64,000 nt of DNA from contig CM077643.1 in the NCBI GenBank assembly GCA_039707465.1, positions 319,491,919 to 319,555,918 of the forward strand. The letters run 5' to 3'. Source of the DNA: Rhabdophis nuchalis (Eukaryota; Chordata; Lepidosauria; Squamata; Natricidae). Position numbers and translations under genes: made by a program. Shown piece after piece: positions 44,904 through 58,252 of the stretch (position 1 is the first letter of the stretch; each line of letters opens with the position of its first letter). The notes under the pieces were generated by a model. It did no database searches, was not told the DNA's origin, and saw nothing but the letters and a program-made list of their open reading frames with translations.

Positions 44904-46092
44904 AGTGTAGTTTCATGTGTATGTGTCTTTCTCTTTCCTCTGTGCCTTATATGCATAAGCACACTTTAACTAAATATGTAGACACCTATTTTCACAACTT
45001 AAAAATAGGAAATAAAGTTACAATCCTCAGAAATTATAATGGCAGGCACACAAAGACATAGTTCCTGGCATAGAATTCAATTAACAGATAGCAATCACCC
45101 TTGGGTGACAGCATGAGGTAGAAATATACAGGCATGCTAATAAGTAATATCTTAAAGCAAAGGTGTTTATCAGCTGGCAGCCAGACATAGGCATGAGAGC
45201 AGGCAAACGGTACTGCTCTAGGATATTTAATAAAATGTGTTCTCTTCATTTAAGAATTTTATGTTTAATCATTTGGTAGCATTTTAGAAAACATCTAGAC
45301 CAGCCAAACAGCTCACATAGAATTGCTTAGGTCAGAAAACCTATAAAGTTAATTACTGATATGAAAATAGCCACAGGACCAAAATGGACTTTAGGTAGAC
45401 TTTTTGAAAAAATTCTTTTTTGCCATCTCTGTAACCTTTTTAGCTTCTACAGTGCACATGCTGCAGTCATCCCAGCCTTAGGAGGCAAAATGTGGTGAAT
45501 TAATTTATTAACACTAGCTAAGCAAATGTTTTGTGTTGTGTACGTGTGTGTGTGTGCCTATTGCAATGTTAACCCTTTGGGGGATGTCTGAATTATTGCT
45601 TCTTTGACTTTATTTTGCATAGAATTTGGAAGAATTTAGGGGAACTGTGAAAAAAAAGAGAGTCCCGTCCTCCCCATTTCAAATAAATATCCTATAAAAA
45701 GCAAAGATTTCATGAACTTGATATAATTGAAAGAAGAAAACATACTTTTACTCCCATTCTATCTGTATATGCTCTAAAAATTCTTATGAAGAAAGTCTGA
45801 TGAACTTTTAAGGGATTTACTGGGAGATTAACATGGACAAAGTTGCATGTATAGTAATATTTTCAAATTTTTTAAAAAAAACAACATTTTGTTGGATGGA
45901 AGCCAAAGTTTAAGTATAAGTTTAAGATAGTATGGATTTCCATTCCTGGAATCCTCCCTCCCCACCCCCGCGCACATTTAATTAAAGTCAGGTCTTTTGA
46001 ATTCCAGAACATAATCTGACTATTTTCAGTTCCTTCAATACAGCAAATATTATGATCACATGATTATTGGGATTACTTAAAATACTACGTTA
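44901..46092. other. Unassigned intergenic sequence
   Basis: No gene or dispersed repeat recognised. Confidence 0.5.
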
Positions 46093-46100
46093 CTATAGTG

Positions 46101-46505
46101 GCATGATGGCAAACTTATGGCACGTGTGCCACGTGTGGCATGCAGAGCCTTCTCTGCGGGCATGCCAGCCATTGCTCCAGGCCAGCTCCATCGCACATGC
46201 GTGTGTGCCTCCTGCTGGCCAGCTGGTCTTCAGGTCTCTACTGTGCATGTCTGGGGGTAGGGTGCATGCAGGGATGCATGGCGCATGCAAGGGGGATGGG
46301 GTTTATGCACGAGGGTACTTGCATTACATTTTGGGGCCTTGTGAAGTGCCCCCACTTTAGCTTCCAGGTTGGTGCAGGAGGCCTTCCAGACCCAAAAGCG
46401 GGTGTGAGGGTCATGCATGGGAAGGGGGGCAGGATGTGCAGGGGGGGTCATGCAAGAGGGCTTGCACGTGCTTTTGGCATGAGACAAAAAGGTTAGCCAT
46501 CACTG
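46101..46505. mobile_element. Non-autonomous hAT-type element (GATGGC family), 405 bp
   Basis: It starts GCATGATGGCAAACTTATGG (first bases decayed from CAGTGATGG) and ends AAAAAGGTTAGCCATCACTG. A perfect 8-bp duplication, CTATAGTG, lies at 46093-46100 and 46506-46513. The interior is GC-rich and non-coding. Confidence 0.86.
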
Positions 46506-46513
46506 CTATAGTG

Positions 46514-49500
46514 GTATGTTTCCTGGACACTTTAGCTATCTGAAAATGTGTGAAGATTTAATCTATAACTTCTTCTTGGTTGGTGGCCTGTAGTAACCAT
46601 AATAGAAGCTCATATTTTATCAGAAACCCTTCCTGCAGATAGTACAGCTTATGGGCCAAAATTAAAATTTTCTTGAGGACATCATCCCTTAAGCCAGCAA
46701 TTCATTTCCAAAATCTTCTTTTCCTTTCTTGGACAATGACCTTCAGCTGGAGTATGGACAAAACCACTCCCTGTGCTGAAAACTCTTGCCTTCTTGCCTA
46801 ACTCCTTGTAGTACCTAAATATTTTTTTCCAGGATCTTTCTGATGCTATCATTTTTCTCAACATAAAACAGAAGAAAAAGATACTGGCCAGTAGCTTTCC
46901 TTAGTCAGATCACTCTCCCATGATATCCTAGATCTTTACTCCTGGGAGATGTCATACTTCCTTGTCTGGTCTGCAGATTGCTGACTATGTTCCTCTCAAC
47001 AATGAGTCACCCATCATCATCATCATATGCCTTTCCTCTTTGGAACAATTATTGAATTCTTCACTTCTTTGTCAGCCAAGCTTTTCTCCTTCCCATCTCT
47101 GCAAGGCTGGGCAAAATCTTTTTGCTTCTAGAACTCACATTCAAAGGGTTGACCTAAAACTGATACTTCAGCTTCAGTGACAAAAACGTCTTCTGAGGAC
47201 CAAATATTTCCATGAGGAGGTCAGAGATGTTTACAGTTTCAATAACCCTGGTTCTTTAAATGCATGAATTCATGATAAAACTATATGATCTGAACAGGCA
47301 GTCTCCCACTAGGGACTGAAGTTCAGATGCCAAATGCATTTTGGATGCCATTTGCTGACTGAATAGCCTTTAGATTACAATAATAGAGTCTTCTGACCTT
47401 TGTGGGGGCAGTAATGTGGTTTCCAAGGTTCTATTCAGTAGGTTACCTTAAAGCAGTAAGATTATCTTCCACCAAAATTACGTTTTCTGCTGTGGGATGC
47501 TTCAGATATGAAAAATCTTAAGATGGGTTTTTAAAACTGGGCAGATAAAAGTAGCACGAAAATAGTAACATTTGCATGCTTTTATAATCCTCCAAATGTA
47601 TGGGAACATATATTGGTCAAGATACAATAATACTTGTATTCTGTCTTAATATTTGATTGGAAACTTATTTTGAATACTTTCTCTGGTCTTATTACTATTG
47701 CTTACTTTAGGGGCTCAAAAATATGCCCAGAGAGAAAGATAGAAGAGAGTAGTGAACTGTCACTCCTTAAAAAAATTAATTGTTCCTAATGTGTGCTACA
47801 ACAAAGATCTTGCAAGGCTTGGCTTTAATAAAAACAAACAAAGAAACAAAATGGTCATACTGAATAGAGATGGACAAAAATCCCATTGACATTAAAAAAT
47901 AGGCATGAAAAGGCCAAGAAAACTTTTTTATTCTAAAGACCTTTGGAGATATATTTCTGCCTTTTTCTCCATTGCTTTCTGGAATGCTCATACAACATTC
48001 CAGGAAGCAATAAAAAAACGGTGGCACTGTATGATTAAGCCCTGTTTATCAACAGTTTTTCTCATTCTGGTGCCTCCCATAAACCTGGGACTACTAGTAA
48101 TTTCCAGATGATGCCATGCTAGCTAAAATGATCAAATCTGGAAGGTGACAAGTCTGGGGAAGTTACTACACAGCTAACTGGATTTATTTTTTGGGGTTTT
48201 TCTTTGCATTTGCCATCCATGCTGTATATCTTTAGAGATTGACTGATTGATTGATTGATTGAGCAGCCCAATCCTGGCTTTCTTAGAAAAGCTAGGTCCC
48301 TGGGGAACTGCAAACCATCAGTTTTCAAAGTGTCCCCAACCCCCCATGCAGACATCATTCCTTAAAAAAATTGAAACAAAAAGCAAGTGCTCTTAGCTAT
48401 TGTGTGATGACACATGCTTCCTGTTAGAACTGATTTTGGAAGTCCACGGAATTCCTTGAGCATACTGTATGCAAGACCTCATTGTAGTTGCTTGAAAGCA
48501 ACAAGAGGGAATTGGAGAGAGAGAGGAAGTAAGTGTCTATTCTATTTTTGTTTCTTTCCAATAACATATGATGGGGTGGGGTGGGTGGGTTTCCTCCTTG
48601 AATGAAACAATAAAACATTTCAACTCCACTGCCACTCATTTGCATTTAGTTACATGCATCAAACTGCAGATGCCCTTTGTCAAGAATTGGTAGGTGCACA
48701 AAGCTTCCTTGGGAACATGTTGAGCTTTTCCTGTGTTTGTAGTTCTACGGGATGGGTTGATTCCCCCCTCCCCTTCCTTCTCTGCAAAGCCATGAATGTG
48801 CCTGTTGTGCAGACAGCTGGATACATCAGATTCTAAGAAGGTCAGATTACATGCAGGGACTGCAACAAGGAAATTAAAATAGATGGAATGACAAGTTTGC
48901 TACTGTTTTCTTTTGCTTGCATTGGAGGAATGTTGTTTTTGATGGTTATGCTTCTCACAGCATCATCAACTCAACCATAGTATCTTCCTTCCTTCCTTCC
49001 TTCCTTCCTTCCTTCCTTCCTTCCTTCCCCCCTCTCCCTCCCTTCCCCTGTAATTCACAAATTACAAGTTTATTTCAGACAAAGTAGAATCTGGATTTAT
49101 TATTATTATCGGACTGGGAAACTATGCAAGGAACTATTGTGACTGCTTTATAGATTAGTAGTTAAGGGAAAAAAACCAGATAAGCAGTGAAATCCACCAT
49201 ACCATAAGCCTTCCCATTTGCAAAACATCTGAGTGAATTTTAAAGCTAACTTTGCCCTCACTACCTACAAATTTTTTTAAAAAGCACTTTCAGTATACTG
49301 CTGTCCATATTCGTCGGCTTTGGAGCACACAGAAAGTGTTTTTAAGACTTATTTGTTGGTTGGCCAGATGACGTTTGCATGGGGAAATTGTCTTTGAAAA
49401 GCAAATGTAGTGAGAGACTCTGAAAGCTTTAATCATTCCATGGAGCCAAAATAGCCTTGCGAGCAAAGTGTTATTTTCCAGCATATCCTTAAAAGTGCAG

Positions 49501-49643
49501 CATATCTGCAAATGCACATGCCTGGAAAATTGCATTTAAGGGCTTTTCCCCCCCAAGTGAGCTAGGCAAAATGCAAGTTAGGGGTGGGTATATCGGATAA
49601 TCTCTACTGATAAACAAATGCACACAAAGAGTTGATTTTGTTG
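46514..49643. other. Unassigned intergenic sequence
   Basis: No gene recognised. Small microsatellites only: (GATT)n at 48239-48262 and (TTCC)n at 48985-49027. Confidence 0.5.
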
Positions 49644-49651
49644 GGCTATGA

Positions 49652-49786
49652 CAGGGGTCTGCAAAGTCGGCTCTTTTAAGACTGGTGGACTTCAACTCCC
49701 AGAATTCCCCAGCCAGCTATGCTGGCTGGGGAACTTTGGGAGTTGAAGTCCACCAGTCTTAAAAGAGCCAACTTTGCAGACCCCTG
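49652..49786. mobile_element. Palindromic hAT-type MITE, 135 bp
   Basis: A near-perfect hairpin starting CAGGGGTCTGCAAAGTCGGC and ending AACTTTGCAGACCCCTG. A perfect 8-bp duplication, GGCTATGA, lies at 49644-49651 and 49787-49794. Its size and central AGCCAGCTATGCTGGCT match the element at 441-575. Confidence 0.9.
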
Positions 49787-49794
49787 GGCTATGA

Positions 49795-50300
49795 GTTTCA
49801 TCAGTCTTAGAAACAAAACTGGTTTCCTGAAGATGTCAAGAAACTTACAATTTCTCTCCAATGGTTTGTAGTCAATATAATCTGACAGAGATTTGTAGAG
49901 CAGAAAAAAAAAGTCATATGTGATGTGATTCAATACAAAAAGATTAATTTCAGGTGTAATTTTCAGCTCTTCATTTTTTTCAATTAATTTTTTGAACCTT
50001 AATAAAATGAACTAAAACTAAATGTGCAGCTTGGCAAAGATTGGGATAACTTGCCAGCTGGCAAATCTATGTGCATCTGTGGCTCACAACTTTTCAATCT
50101 TTCTTTCTGATTTCTGTCAATATTTTGTGAGCTGATTAGAATGTAACCCCCTCCCCCTTCATTTCCATTAAGAAAGAAATGACACTTGGCACTTCACTGT
50201 TCCTTGACAGAAATGAAATAGCTTCAAAATGAATTGTATTAGTTGATAGTTTTCAGAACACAAAAGCTGATTGCATGTAAATCAAATGGGAATGAAATGA
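49795..50300. other. Unassigned sequence
   Basis: No gene or repeat recognised. Confidence 0.5.
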
Positions 50301-51000
50301 AGATATTGTGTGTAAGAGCTGAAAACTGGCATCATGTTTGTAGTTGCAAAGTTTTTCTAATGAAAGGGAGGGTGACAGTTTTCTGTTCTGACTTATTTGT
50401 ACACCACACTAAATTGCATGGGAAAACTCCAGTACAAGTGAAAATTAAGCTAAGATTAGGAATGTGGTTGAGGTTAGGGTTAATTTTTTTTTTGAATCAA
50501 GGGCAAAAATTGGTGTTGCACATTTTTAAATTTTATTTATTGTTTTATTTGTGAACCACAGTAAAATACATGGAAAAATCCCATTCGCAGTCAAAATTGA
50601 ACTAGAATTATGATTAGGGTTAGAGTTTAACCCTTGCAATCAGAACAGAAAACTGAGATCAGGATTAGATTTGCAAATGTTCTTCAAGAAAAAATATTTC
50701 TGGACCACTATAAATTACATGAAAAAATCATATTCCCAGGAAAACTGAAATAGGGTTAGGATTAGAGTTAGGCGTAGAATGACAGCTTTGCGTTTGCACA
50801 TATTGGTGAATGGCAGTGACATGCATGGGAAAATCCTATTCTCGGTTAAAATTAAATTACCATTAGGATTAGCATTAGAGTTAGGGATAGGCTTCCTTGC
50901 AGTCAGAGCTGAAAACTGACATTAGTGTTAGATTTACAAAGGAGCTTCAAGAAAAATGAAGTTGAGTTTTGCTTTACTCTCCAAATTCATGGAATATTAA
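50300..51000 (+). repeat. Degenerate about 110-150-bp tandem repeat with TTAGGG-like motifs
   Basis: Variants of ACCACACTAAATTGCATGGG recur near 50402, 50553, 50703 and 50816. Each is followed by GTTAGGGTTA- or ATTAGGATTAG-like motifs (50470, 50610, 50755, 50870). Strongly diverged, so old. Confidence 0.62.
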
Positions 51001-51400
51001 CCCTGAACTGTATTTCTACCTCCATAAGGTTTTCCATGTAGTTTATTAGTAATGGCAGACAAGGGAGATTCAAAATCTATGAGGCCTCCTAAACATGCCA
51101 TACGTCTACAATTCCATTTTTAAACTCTAATCTCTGAATTCCCAGAATCTTAACCCTAACCCTAATACTAATACTAACCCTAATTAAAATCCTAACTGTA
51201 ACTCTAACCCTTACTCTAACTTTAAGGGTATTTCTACACCTGTGGGATTTTCCAATGTAGTTTACCAGGAAGTGCAGACTAATCTGAGAGGTCACCTAAT
51301 TATACTGCCATTCTATGAATCCATTAGTAATCTCTTATTTTATTCTCCAAATTCATGGAGCCCTAATTTAACCCTAACCCTAACCTTAATCCTAATCCCA
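51000..51400 (-). repeat. Inverted continuation of the degenerate repeat with CCCTAA-like motifs
   Basis: GGTTTTCCATGTAGTTTATT (51028) and GGATTTTCCAATGTAGTTTA (51244) are the complement of the repeat core at 50300-51000. CCCTAACCCTAATACTAATA and similar runs appear at 51153-51230 and 51368-51398. Confidence 0.6.
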
Positions 51401-51402
51401 GC

Positions 51403-51537
51403 AAGTGGTGGAATTCAGCCAGTTCACACCACTTCGGGAGAACCGATTGTTAATTTTCTGAAGAGTTTGGAACTGGTTGTTGGAAGAAATCATTGGGGCA
51501 GAGAACCAGTTGTTAAATTATTTGAATTCCACCACTG
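51403..51537. mobile_element. hAT-type MITE (GGTGGG family) inside the telomere-like tract
   Basis: It starts CAAGTGGTGGAATTCAGCC and ends TTTGAATTCCACCACTG. The flanks ATCCCAGC and ATCCCAAC agree at 7 of 8 bases. The telomere-like sequence continues on both sides, so the element inserted into it. Confidence 0.82.
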
Positions 51538-51760
51538 ATCCCAACTCTAACTGTAACCCTAACCCTAACCCAAACCCAAGACCAACTTTAATTGCTATCT
51601 TAACCTAAGCCCAAACCTAGTCCTAACCCTAATCACTACCACTAGGTTTAGTGTTAATCCACCTCCAACCCTAAACCTAAGCCAAAACCAATGTCTAAGC
51701 CTAACCTTCAACCTATACATAAACCTAAACCCAAGTCCTACTGTAAATTTAACCCTAAAT
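51538..51760 (-). repeat. Degenerate CCCTAA-like tract
   Basis: Runs such as CTGTAACCCTAACCCTAACC with many variants (CCAAAC, CCTAAGCC, ACCTAAACC). It is interstitial telomere-like, not a functional telomere. Confidence 0.7.
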
Positions 51761-54120
51761 GTAATAGACTGATTGTTCCATCAAGAAACTATCATATCTC
51801 CCTCAATCTCTCTCTTTACCTCTCATCAATCTTTCATCTATCTCTATCTCTCCATAATCTAATCTAATCCAATCCAACCCAATCCTGTACATGGCTCTGC
51901 CAAGACATTTTTCTACCTGAGGCAAAAGTTTTTTCCTCCTATTCTTTGTAGGTCGCCACCCCCTTGAGTTCATCTTGATTTCTGGTATATACATATATTG
52001 ATGCAATTTTCTTGGAAGCAGTACAGGAGTAATTTGCCACTGCTTTCTTCTGACATGTATTTTGAGCATTCTTACCTGGTGGGGGAGATTCTTTGATCAT
52101 GAACTACCCTAATTTCCTGCTGGCCTGTGAGTCCCAGCCTTGTTTATCCTTGGAATCTTGCCACTTGTGCTATCAGTTACTGTTACATTCCATGCACTAA
52201 ATCTAAACCAAAACTAGCAGGAACAGGAAACAGGAAAACCTATTTCATGGCATTAAAGGGTTAAGGTTGAGCCACAAGGCACATATTGCCCTCTAACACT
52301 TCACTGGCATTCCCTACATTTGATGTCTGAAATTTACCCCTTAATAACAAGTCTATTCTACAACAACTTCTGCAACAAGATAGGATTAAAAACATAGAAT
52401 CAACATGAATAGTAGGTTACCAATAAAATAACCAGATTGAGAGTCCATTTACCCCTCAAATGCCATCTGGAACAGCTCTGTTGACCTAAACTGGTGCTTT
52501 ACTTTACCTAGTGGTAGAGCTAGCCTTCTGTCTTATCTCATCAACTATTAAAAGGGGTTTACAAACACCATTAAAACAATAGAAAAAAACATGTAGTTAA
52601 ATCCAAAGTGCATCAAATCGTTTAATGAGAAATTCACCAGTGAAAAAGTCAAACCCATTAGGAACTTTCATAAATAGTATAAATGCTAAAGTGCATGTAA
52701 CCTTAGAGAAATACATGAGAAATAAAACAGTCACATAAAAAAACCCCTCAATGACAGAAACGAAAGGAACAGTTGACTAAATTCCATGCATTAATTTTTG
52801 GTGACCCTCAAAATTAATTTTAAATACTTACACAAAATTTATGCAAGACTAAACCAGCTCTCTTATTAGAGAAGCCCATTTATGTATGTAATGGACATTT
52901 GCTTATTAATTTTGTGAACATGTTTAAATCTCATTCTTCCATTATAAAGCAATGCTCAGGGCTCTTCATGTAAAATTATAATAATCCACAAGATATTGCG
53001 AACATAAATTTGCTTGGGAAGGTGGGCTCTGGCGTAGAAACTTGGAAATAATTGCTTATGTTTGTGTTTGTTTGTATATGTGTGTGTGCATTTGTGTGTG
53101 TGGGCACACAGCCATACCTTCATACACACATCCATACACACCCACACACAAAAGCTTTGCAAGGAATGGTTGATAAGACCCAATTTATTCCAAGGCATGC
53201 TGAGGGTATTTTTTCCATCACTAAATGGAGTTTAAAGGTGCATTAAATACTTAAGTAACTACTAACTTAAATAGGATGTCACAGCAATTTTTCATAAGGC
53301 CGTGCAACTATTTTTCACTTGATGTTTTTGAAGAAAAAATGCCAGCGATATTTCCATGAAGGATGCTAGTGACTCCTAGGGACTGAAAAGAGATGGTTGC
53401 TGAAGTTTCTCCCTTATTTATGGTTTTATAAAACAGACACTTCCAAGTTTTTTGGGAAATGAGAAATATATAAAGTAACACCAAGATAATTGTGTATCAG
53501 ACTTGTCAAAAGAAAAAGAAGCTTAGCTTCATAGCTTAGTTCACATTGCAGAAAGTAATATCTGTGTGTCTCTTACTACAGAAGTTCAAAAACTGTAGCT
53601 CTTCCAATTTCAGCAATTAAAAAAAAAATCTGCTATGCATGGACAGGCTTATTTAGCAGCTCTAGTATTTTACAGCTAAGAAGGTTATTGAAGGCCTTGT
53701 GCAAGATCCAGAAAATAAATTAAAATAAATTAAGGATTCTTTAAAAAAACATTTGCATATCACATTTCCACCATGCACAGTTTTCACAACTTTGTATGCA
53801 CAGATGTATATGTATATTTTATTATAAAATCCTCTCAGAAATTTCCTACCTCTATAAGTTAAGAGCTTTTTGTCAGCAATATGTATTACTCCAAGCTAAC
53901 TTTTTTTATTAATACGCTTTGCATGTGTACCAAATGCATTGCATAATTTTCTTTTAACCATTAGGTTAATGGAACACTTGCATTACAGAATGCAAAATGC
54001 TATGAATTTAGGAAAGCAGACATATTTTATAAGTATTCCTATTTTATAAACTGAAAACCGGTATGAATCATCACCTAAACTATAGACCTCAACCACTGAT
54101 TTGGCTCTGAATCCTGAGTT
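51761..54120. other. Unassigned intergenic sequence
   Basis: No gene or clear dispersed repeat recognised. Small GT/CA-rich patches lie at 53060-53150. Confidence 0.5.
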
Positions 54121-54134
54121 TTCTCTTTATTTGA

Positions 54135-54710
54135 TTATATTATTATATTATATTATATTATATTATATTATATTGTATTGTATTGTATTGTATTGTATTG
54201 TATTGTATTGTATTGTATTGTATTGTATTGTATTGTATTGTATTATTATTATATTATATTATATTATATTATATTATATTATATTATATTATATTATATT
54301 AATTATATTATATTATATTATATTATATTATATTATATTATATTATATTATATTATATTATATTATATTATATTATATTATATTATATTATATTATATTA
54401 TATTATATTATATTATATTATATTATATTATATTATATTATATTATATTATATTATATTATATTATATTATATTATATTATATTATATTATATTAATTAT
54501 ATTATATTATTATATTATTATATTATATTATATTATATTGTTATGTTATGTTATGTTATGTTATGTTATGTTATGTTATGTTATGTTATGTTATGTTATG
54601 TTATGTTATGTTATGTTATGTTATGTTATGTTATGTTATGTTATGTTATGTTATGTTATGTTATGTTATGTTATGTTATGTTATGTTATGTTATGTTATG
54701 TTATGTTATG
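54135..54710. repeat. Pentanucleotide arrays (TATTA)n, (TATTG)n and (TTATG)n
   Basis: TATTA at 54135-54172, TATTG to 54242, TATTA to 54538 with a few phase slips, then TTATG to 54710. They create Tyr/Ile- and Cys/Tyr-rich chance frames. Confidence 0.95.
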
Positions 54711-55224
54711 AGAGCCAAAGCAGAAGTGGGTATGCAGAGCAGGTTGGCTAGTTCGATTATGGAAGCAGCCTCACAGACCAGCATTACCAAGCATTTCCTA
54801 ACCAACTCTAGATCCTTTGTCCACAAAACTGATGAACTAGAGCTATGGATGGCAGCAAATAAGCTCATTCGTGACTGCTGTGTGATGATCATCACAGAGA
54901 CCTGGCTTCATCCACTTGGACCGGATGCGTCTGTGGAGCTAACTAACCGCACCACACACTGCTTTGACAGAAACAACAACTCTGGTAAAAGCAAAGGTGG
55001 AGGACTGTGTATTTACACACATAATAACTGGTGTACTAACAGTAGAGTTGCTTATACACACTGTTCTACAGACGTGGAATTCTCAACTGTCATTTGTCGG
55101 CCATTTTATTTACCTAGAGAGATTTCTATTTTATAGTTATCACTGCTGTCTATATTCCACCTGATGCAACTGTTAGCACAACGCTCAAACCAATTTCATT
55201 GTAATTTTATTACAATGACAATAA
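54711..55224 (+). mobile_element. Internally deleted LINE: endonuclease segment fused to 3' tail
   Basis: An endonuclease-domain coding piece is followed within about 90 bp by a LINE-type 3' end, AATTTTATTACAATGACAAT, then AAAGATTATTATTG and simple repeats. No RT sequence lies between, so most of ORF2 has been lost. Confidence 0.7.
54828..55136 (+). pseudogene. LINE apurinic-type endonuclease fragment
   Basis: The frame reads DELELWMAANKLIRDCCVMI, ITETWLHPLGPDASVEL, DRNNNSGKSKGGGLCIY, NNWCTN and VICRPFYLPREISIL, then a stop at 55134-55136. TETWL and the SG.S.GGGLCIY motif are conserved in the APE-like endonuclease of jockey/Rex/CR1-group LINEs. The upstream frame runs into TTATG repeats, so the start is lost. 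Its catalytic C-terminal half is missing. Confidence 0.72.
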
Positions 55225-56470
<1,246 letters not shown>

Positions 56471-57010
56471 GAAGAGGCAACTTGACTTTCTTGGTTTTTT
56501 AAAAAGACATTTCACTTCACTTCTCATTCACTTCTCATCTCATCTTTTTAAAAAGACATTTCACTTCACTCATCCATGAAGTTCCTTCGGCTCTTGACTA
56601 CATGGTGGGAGTGGAAGAATTTATATTCCTTGCAGACAGCTGGTCATTTGTATTCTTTTAGAGAGTTGTTGAGGCCACTTGGAGGTTTGTCTGTATCTTC
56701 AGGGTCACCTGAGTAGTGCAAATGGGTATGGGGCCTTCTTGGAACTGCTGAAAGGACTGGTTTGTGGAGCAGTGCTCTCTGCAGGATGTTTTCTGCCCTG
56801 TATCCCTTCACTGCCGAACAAGGGCAAAGGCCTCTAGGGATGAGTCTGTGTTGTCTGCATCTCAAACTGAAGTGTGAATAGTTCATATAGAGTATAAATT
56901 CATTGAGGACCCTGAGAACATCAACAAACCTCCAAGTGGCCTCAACAACTCTCTTAAAGAATGCAAATGACTAGCTGACTGCAAGGAATGTAAACACTTC
57001 CATCCCCCAC

Positions 57011-57565
57011 TGTTCTGTCCGACGGGTTCAAATAGTCAATAACACAGACTTGGCTGTTGGCCACTGTTAATTGAGCAAGATAACCAGTCCTTTGTCTGAG
57101 AGCCCAGACAACTTACATCATAGGCTTAGCTCTGCAGTGACCATTCACACAAACATTCAAAACTCCTTCACAGGCATGGCTTGAATTAACAGACAGTCAT
57201 AAATCCTTTCCAAATGGTTGTTTCCTGCAAATGTCCTCTCCCATTGCCTCACCTATAAGCTCTCTTGGGAGGGCCAATCAACAACCACCTGGTGTATAAT
57301 CACTGTCTGTGAGCCTGCCTACAACGTAATTGCTAGCGCTGCCTCTCAGCTCTGCTCACTCTTGCATCATGGACAAACTGCCTCTGATCCTCCCCACTGC
57401 TCCATGACTCAGGCGCCTCCTGGTAGCCAACCAGCCTCTATGGTTCCTGCTCTGACTCTGAACACCCCCCCCCCAGAGTCTTCCATAGCTTCCAGGGCAG
57501 ACTCATACTGGTCCTCGCTATCCGAGTCCATCAGCCACTCATCCGGTCCCTGCGGGGCCACAACA
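57011..57565 (+). mobile_element. Solo LTR, copy B
   Basis: It starts TGTTCTGTCCGACGGG and ends GGGGCCACAACA. A 6-bp direct repeat, CCCCAC, lies at 57005-57010 and 57566-57571. CCAAT-like and TATA-like motifs (CCAATC at about 57277, TATAAT at about 57295) support plus orientation. There is no internal retroviral sequence. It is the same family as 22627-23174. It inserted into the Penelope-like composite, whose sequence continues on both sides. Confidence 0.83.
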
Positions 57566-58051
57566 CCCCACCATCCAGTCAGAGCTAAAAAAAGCTTCTT
57601 GGATGAAAAGCGAAATGTCTTCAAAAAAATTAGAAAGTCCAACTGCATCTTGAAAAAGAACCTTTGGGATAATCATGACCTGGATGACTGAGAATCTCCA
57701 TAGACATTTAGCTATGCTTTTTGGGATGAGCACCCTTCAAGCGGAGTGGGTATCTGAACAGATTTCCAGAATTATTGCAGACTACAGGAACTATTTGCAC
57801 TTCAGTTTGAGATGCTGACATTATAGGCTCATCCCTAGAGGCCTGTGCCTGTGTTCAGCAGTGAAGAGACACAGGGCAGAAAACATCTTGCAGAAAGCAC
57901 AACTCCACAATACAGTCCTTTCAGCAGTTCCAAGAAGGCCCCACACCCATTTGCACTACTCAGGTGACCCTGAAGATACAGACAAACCTCCAAGTGGCCT
58001 CAACAACTCTCTAAAAGAATGCAAATTCTTGCATGCATTATCCTATCAGAG

Positions 58052-58092
58052 CTGATGAAACGTCTTGGATTAGAAGTTTAACATCTTCAAAG
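58052..58092 (+). ncRNA. Degenerate hammerhead-like motif
   Basis: CUGAUGA at 58052-58058 is followed by A, then ACGUCU/AGAAGU with one mismatch and loop UGGAUU, then UUAA in place of GAAA. The layout equals the other Penelope-type motifs, but the GAAA core is lost, so it is probably inactive. Confidence 0.3.
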
Positions 58093-58252
58093 GAAACCAA
58101 GAAAGTCCAGTTGCCTCTTGAAAAAGCACTTTTGGGACATTCACAGTATTGTGCATTCAGGTTAATTGAATTTCATATGTACAAAGACATAGGTTTTATT
58201 TCTCATTGATTTTTTGGAAATATTTTAGAGGGCATTATTATTACATTATTAG

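Larger units (their letters stand above)
56473..58145. mobile_element. Penelope-like composite with inverted arms
   Basis: The left arm, about 56654-56880, is the reverse complement of the right arm, about 57802-58027. A partial direct copy of the right arm lies at 56909-57004. The outer ends carry CCAAGAAAGTC...TTGCCTCTT in opposite orientations (56475-56510 and 58097-58125). Inside are degenerate AGCTTCTTGGATG...GCGAAA blocks, whose layout matches the hammerhead-like motifs of the Penelope-like pieces at 15-17 kb. A solo LTR interrupts it. The Penelope assignment is inferred from that architecture; I saw no RT. Confidence 0.5.

Noticed and set aside
51110..51760. A genuine chromosome end
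   Set aside because: The CCCTAA-like repeats are highly degenerate, contain a transposon, and are followed by more than 12 kb of ordinary sequence.
54101..55136. Long Tyr/Ile- and Cys/Tyr-rich proteins
   Set aside because: Pentanucleotide repeats without stops; only the last part is a real, decayed LINE fragment.
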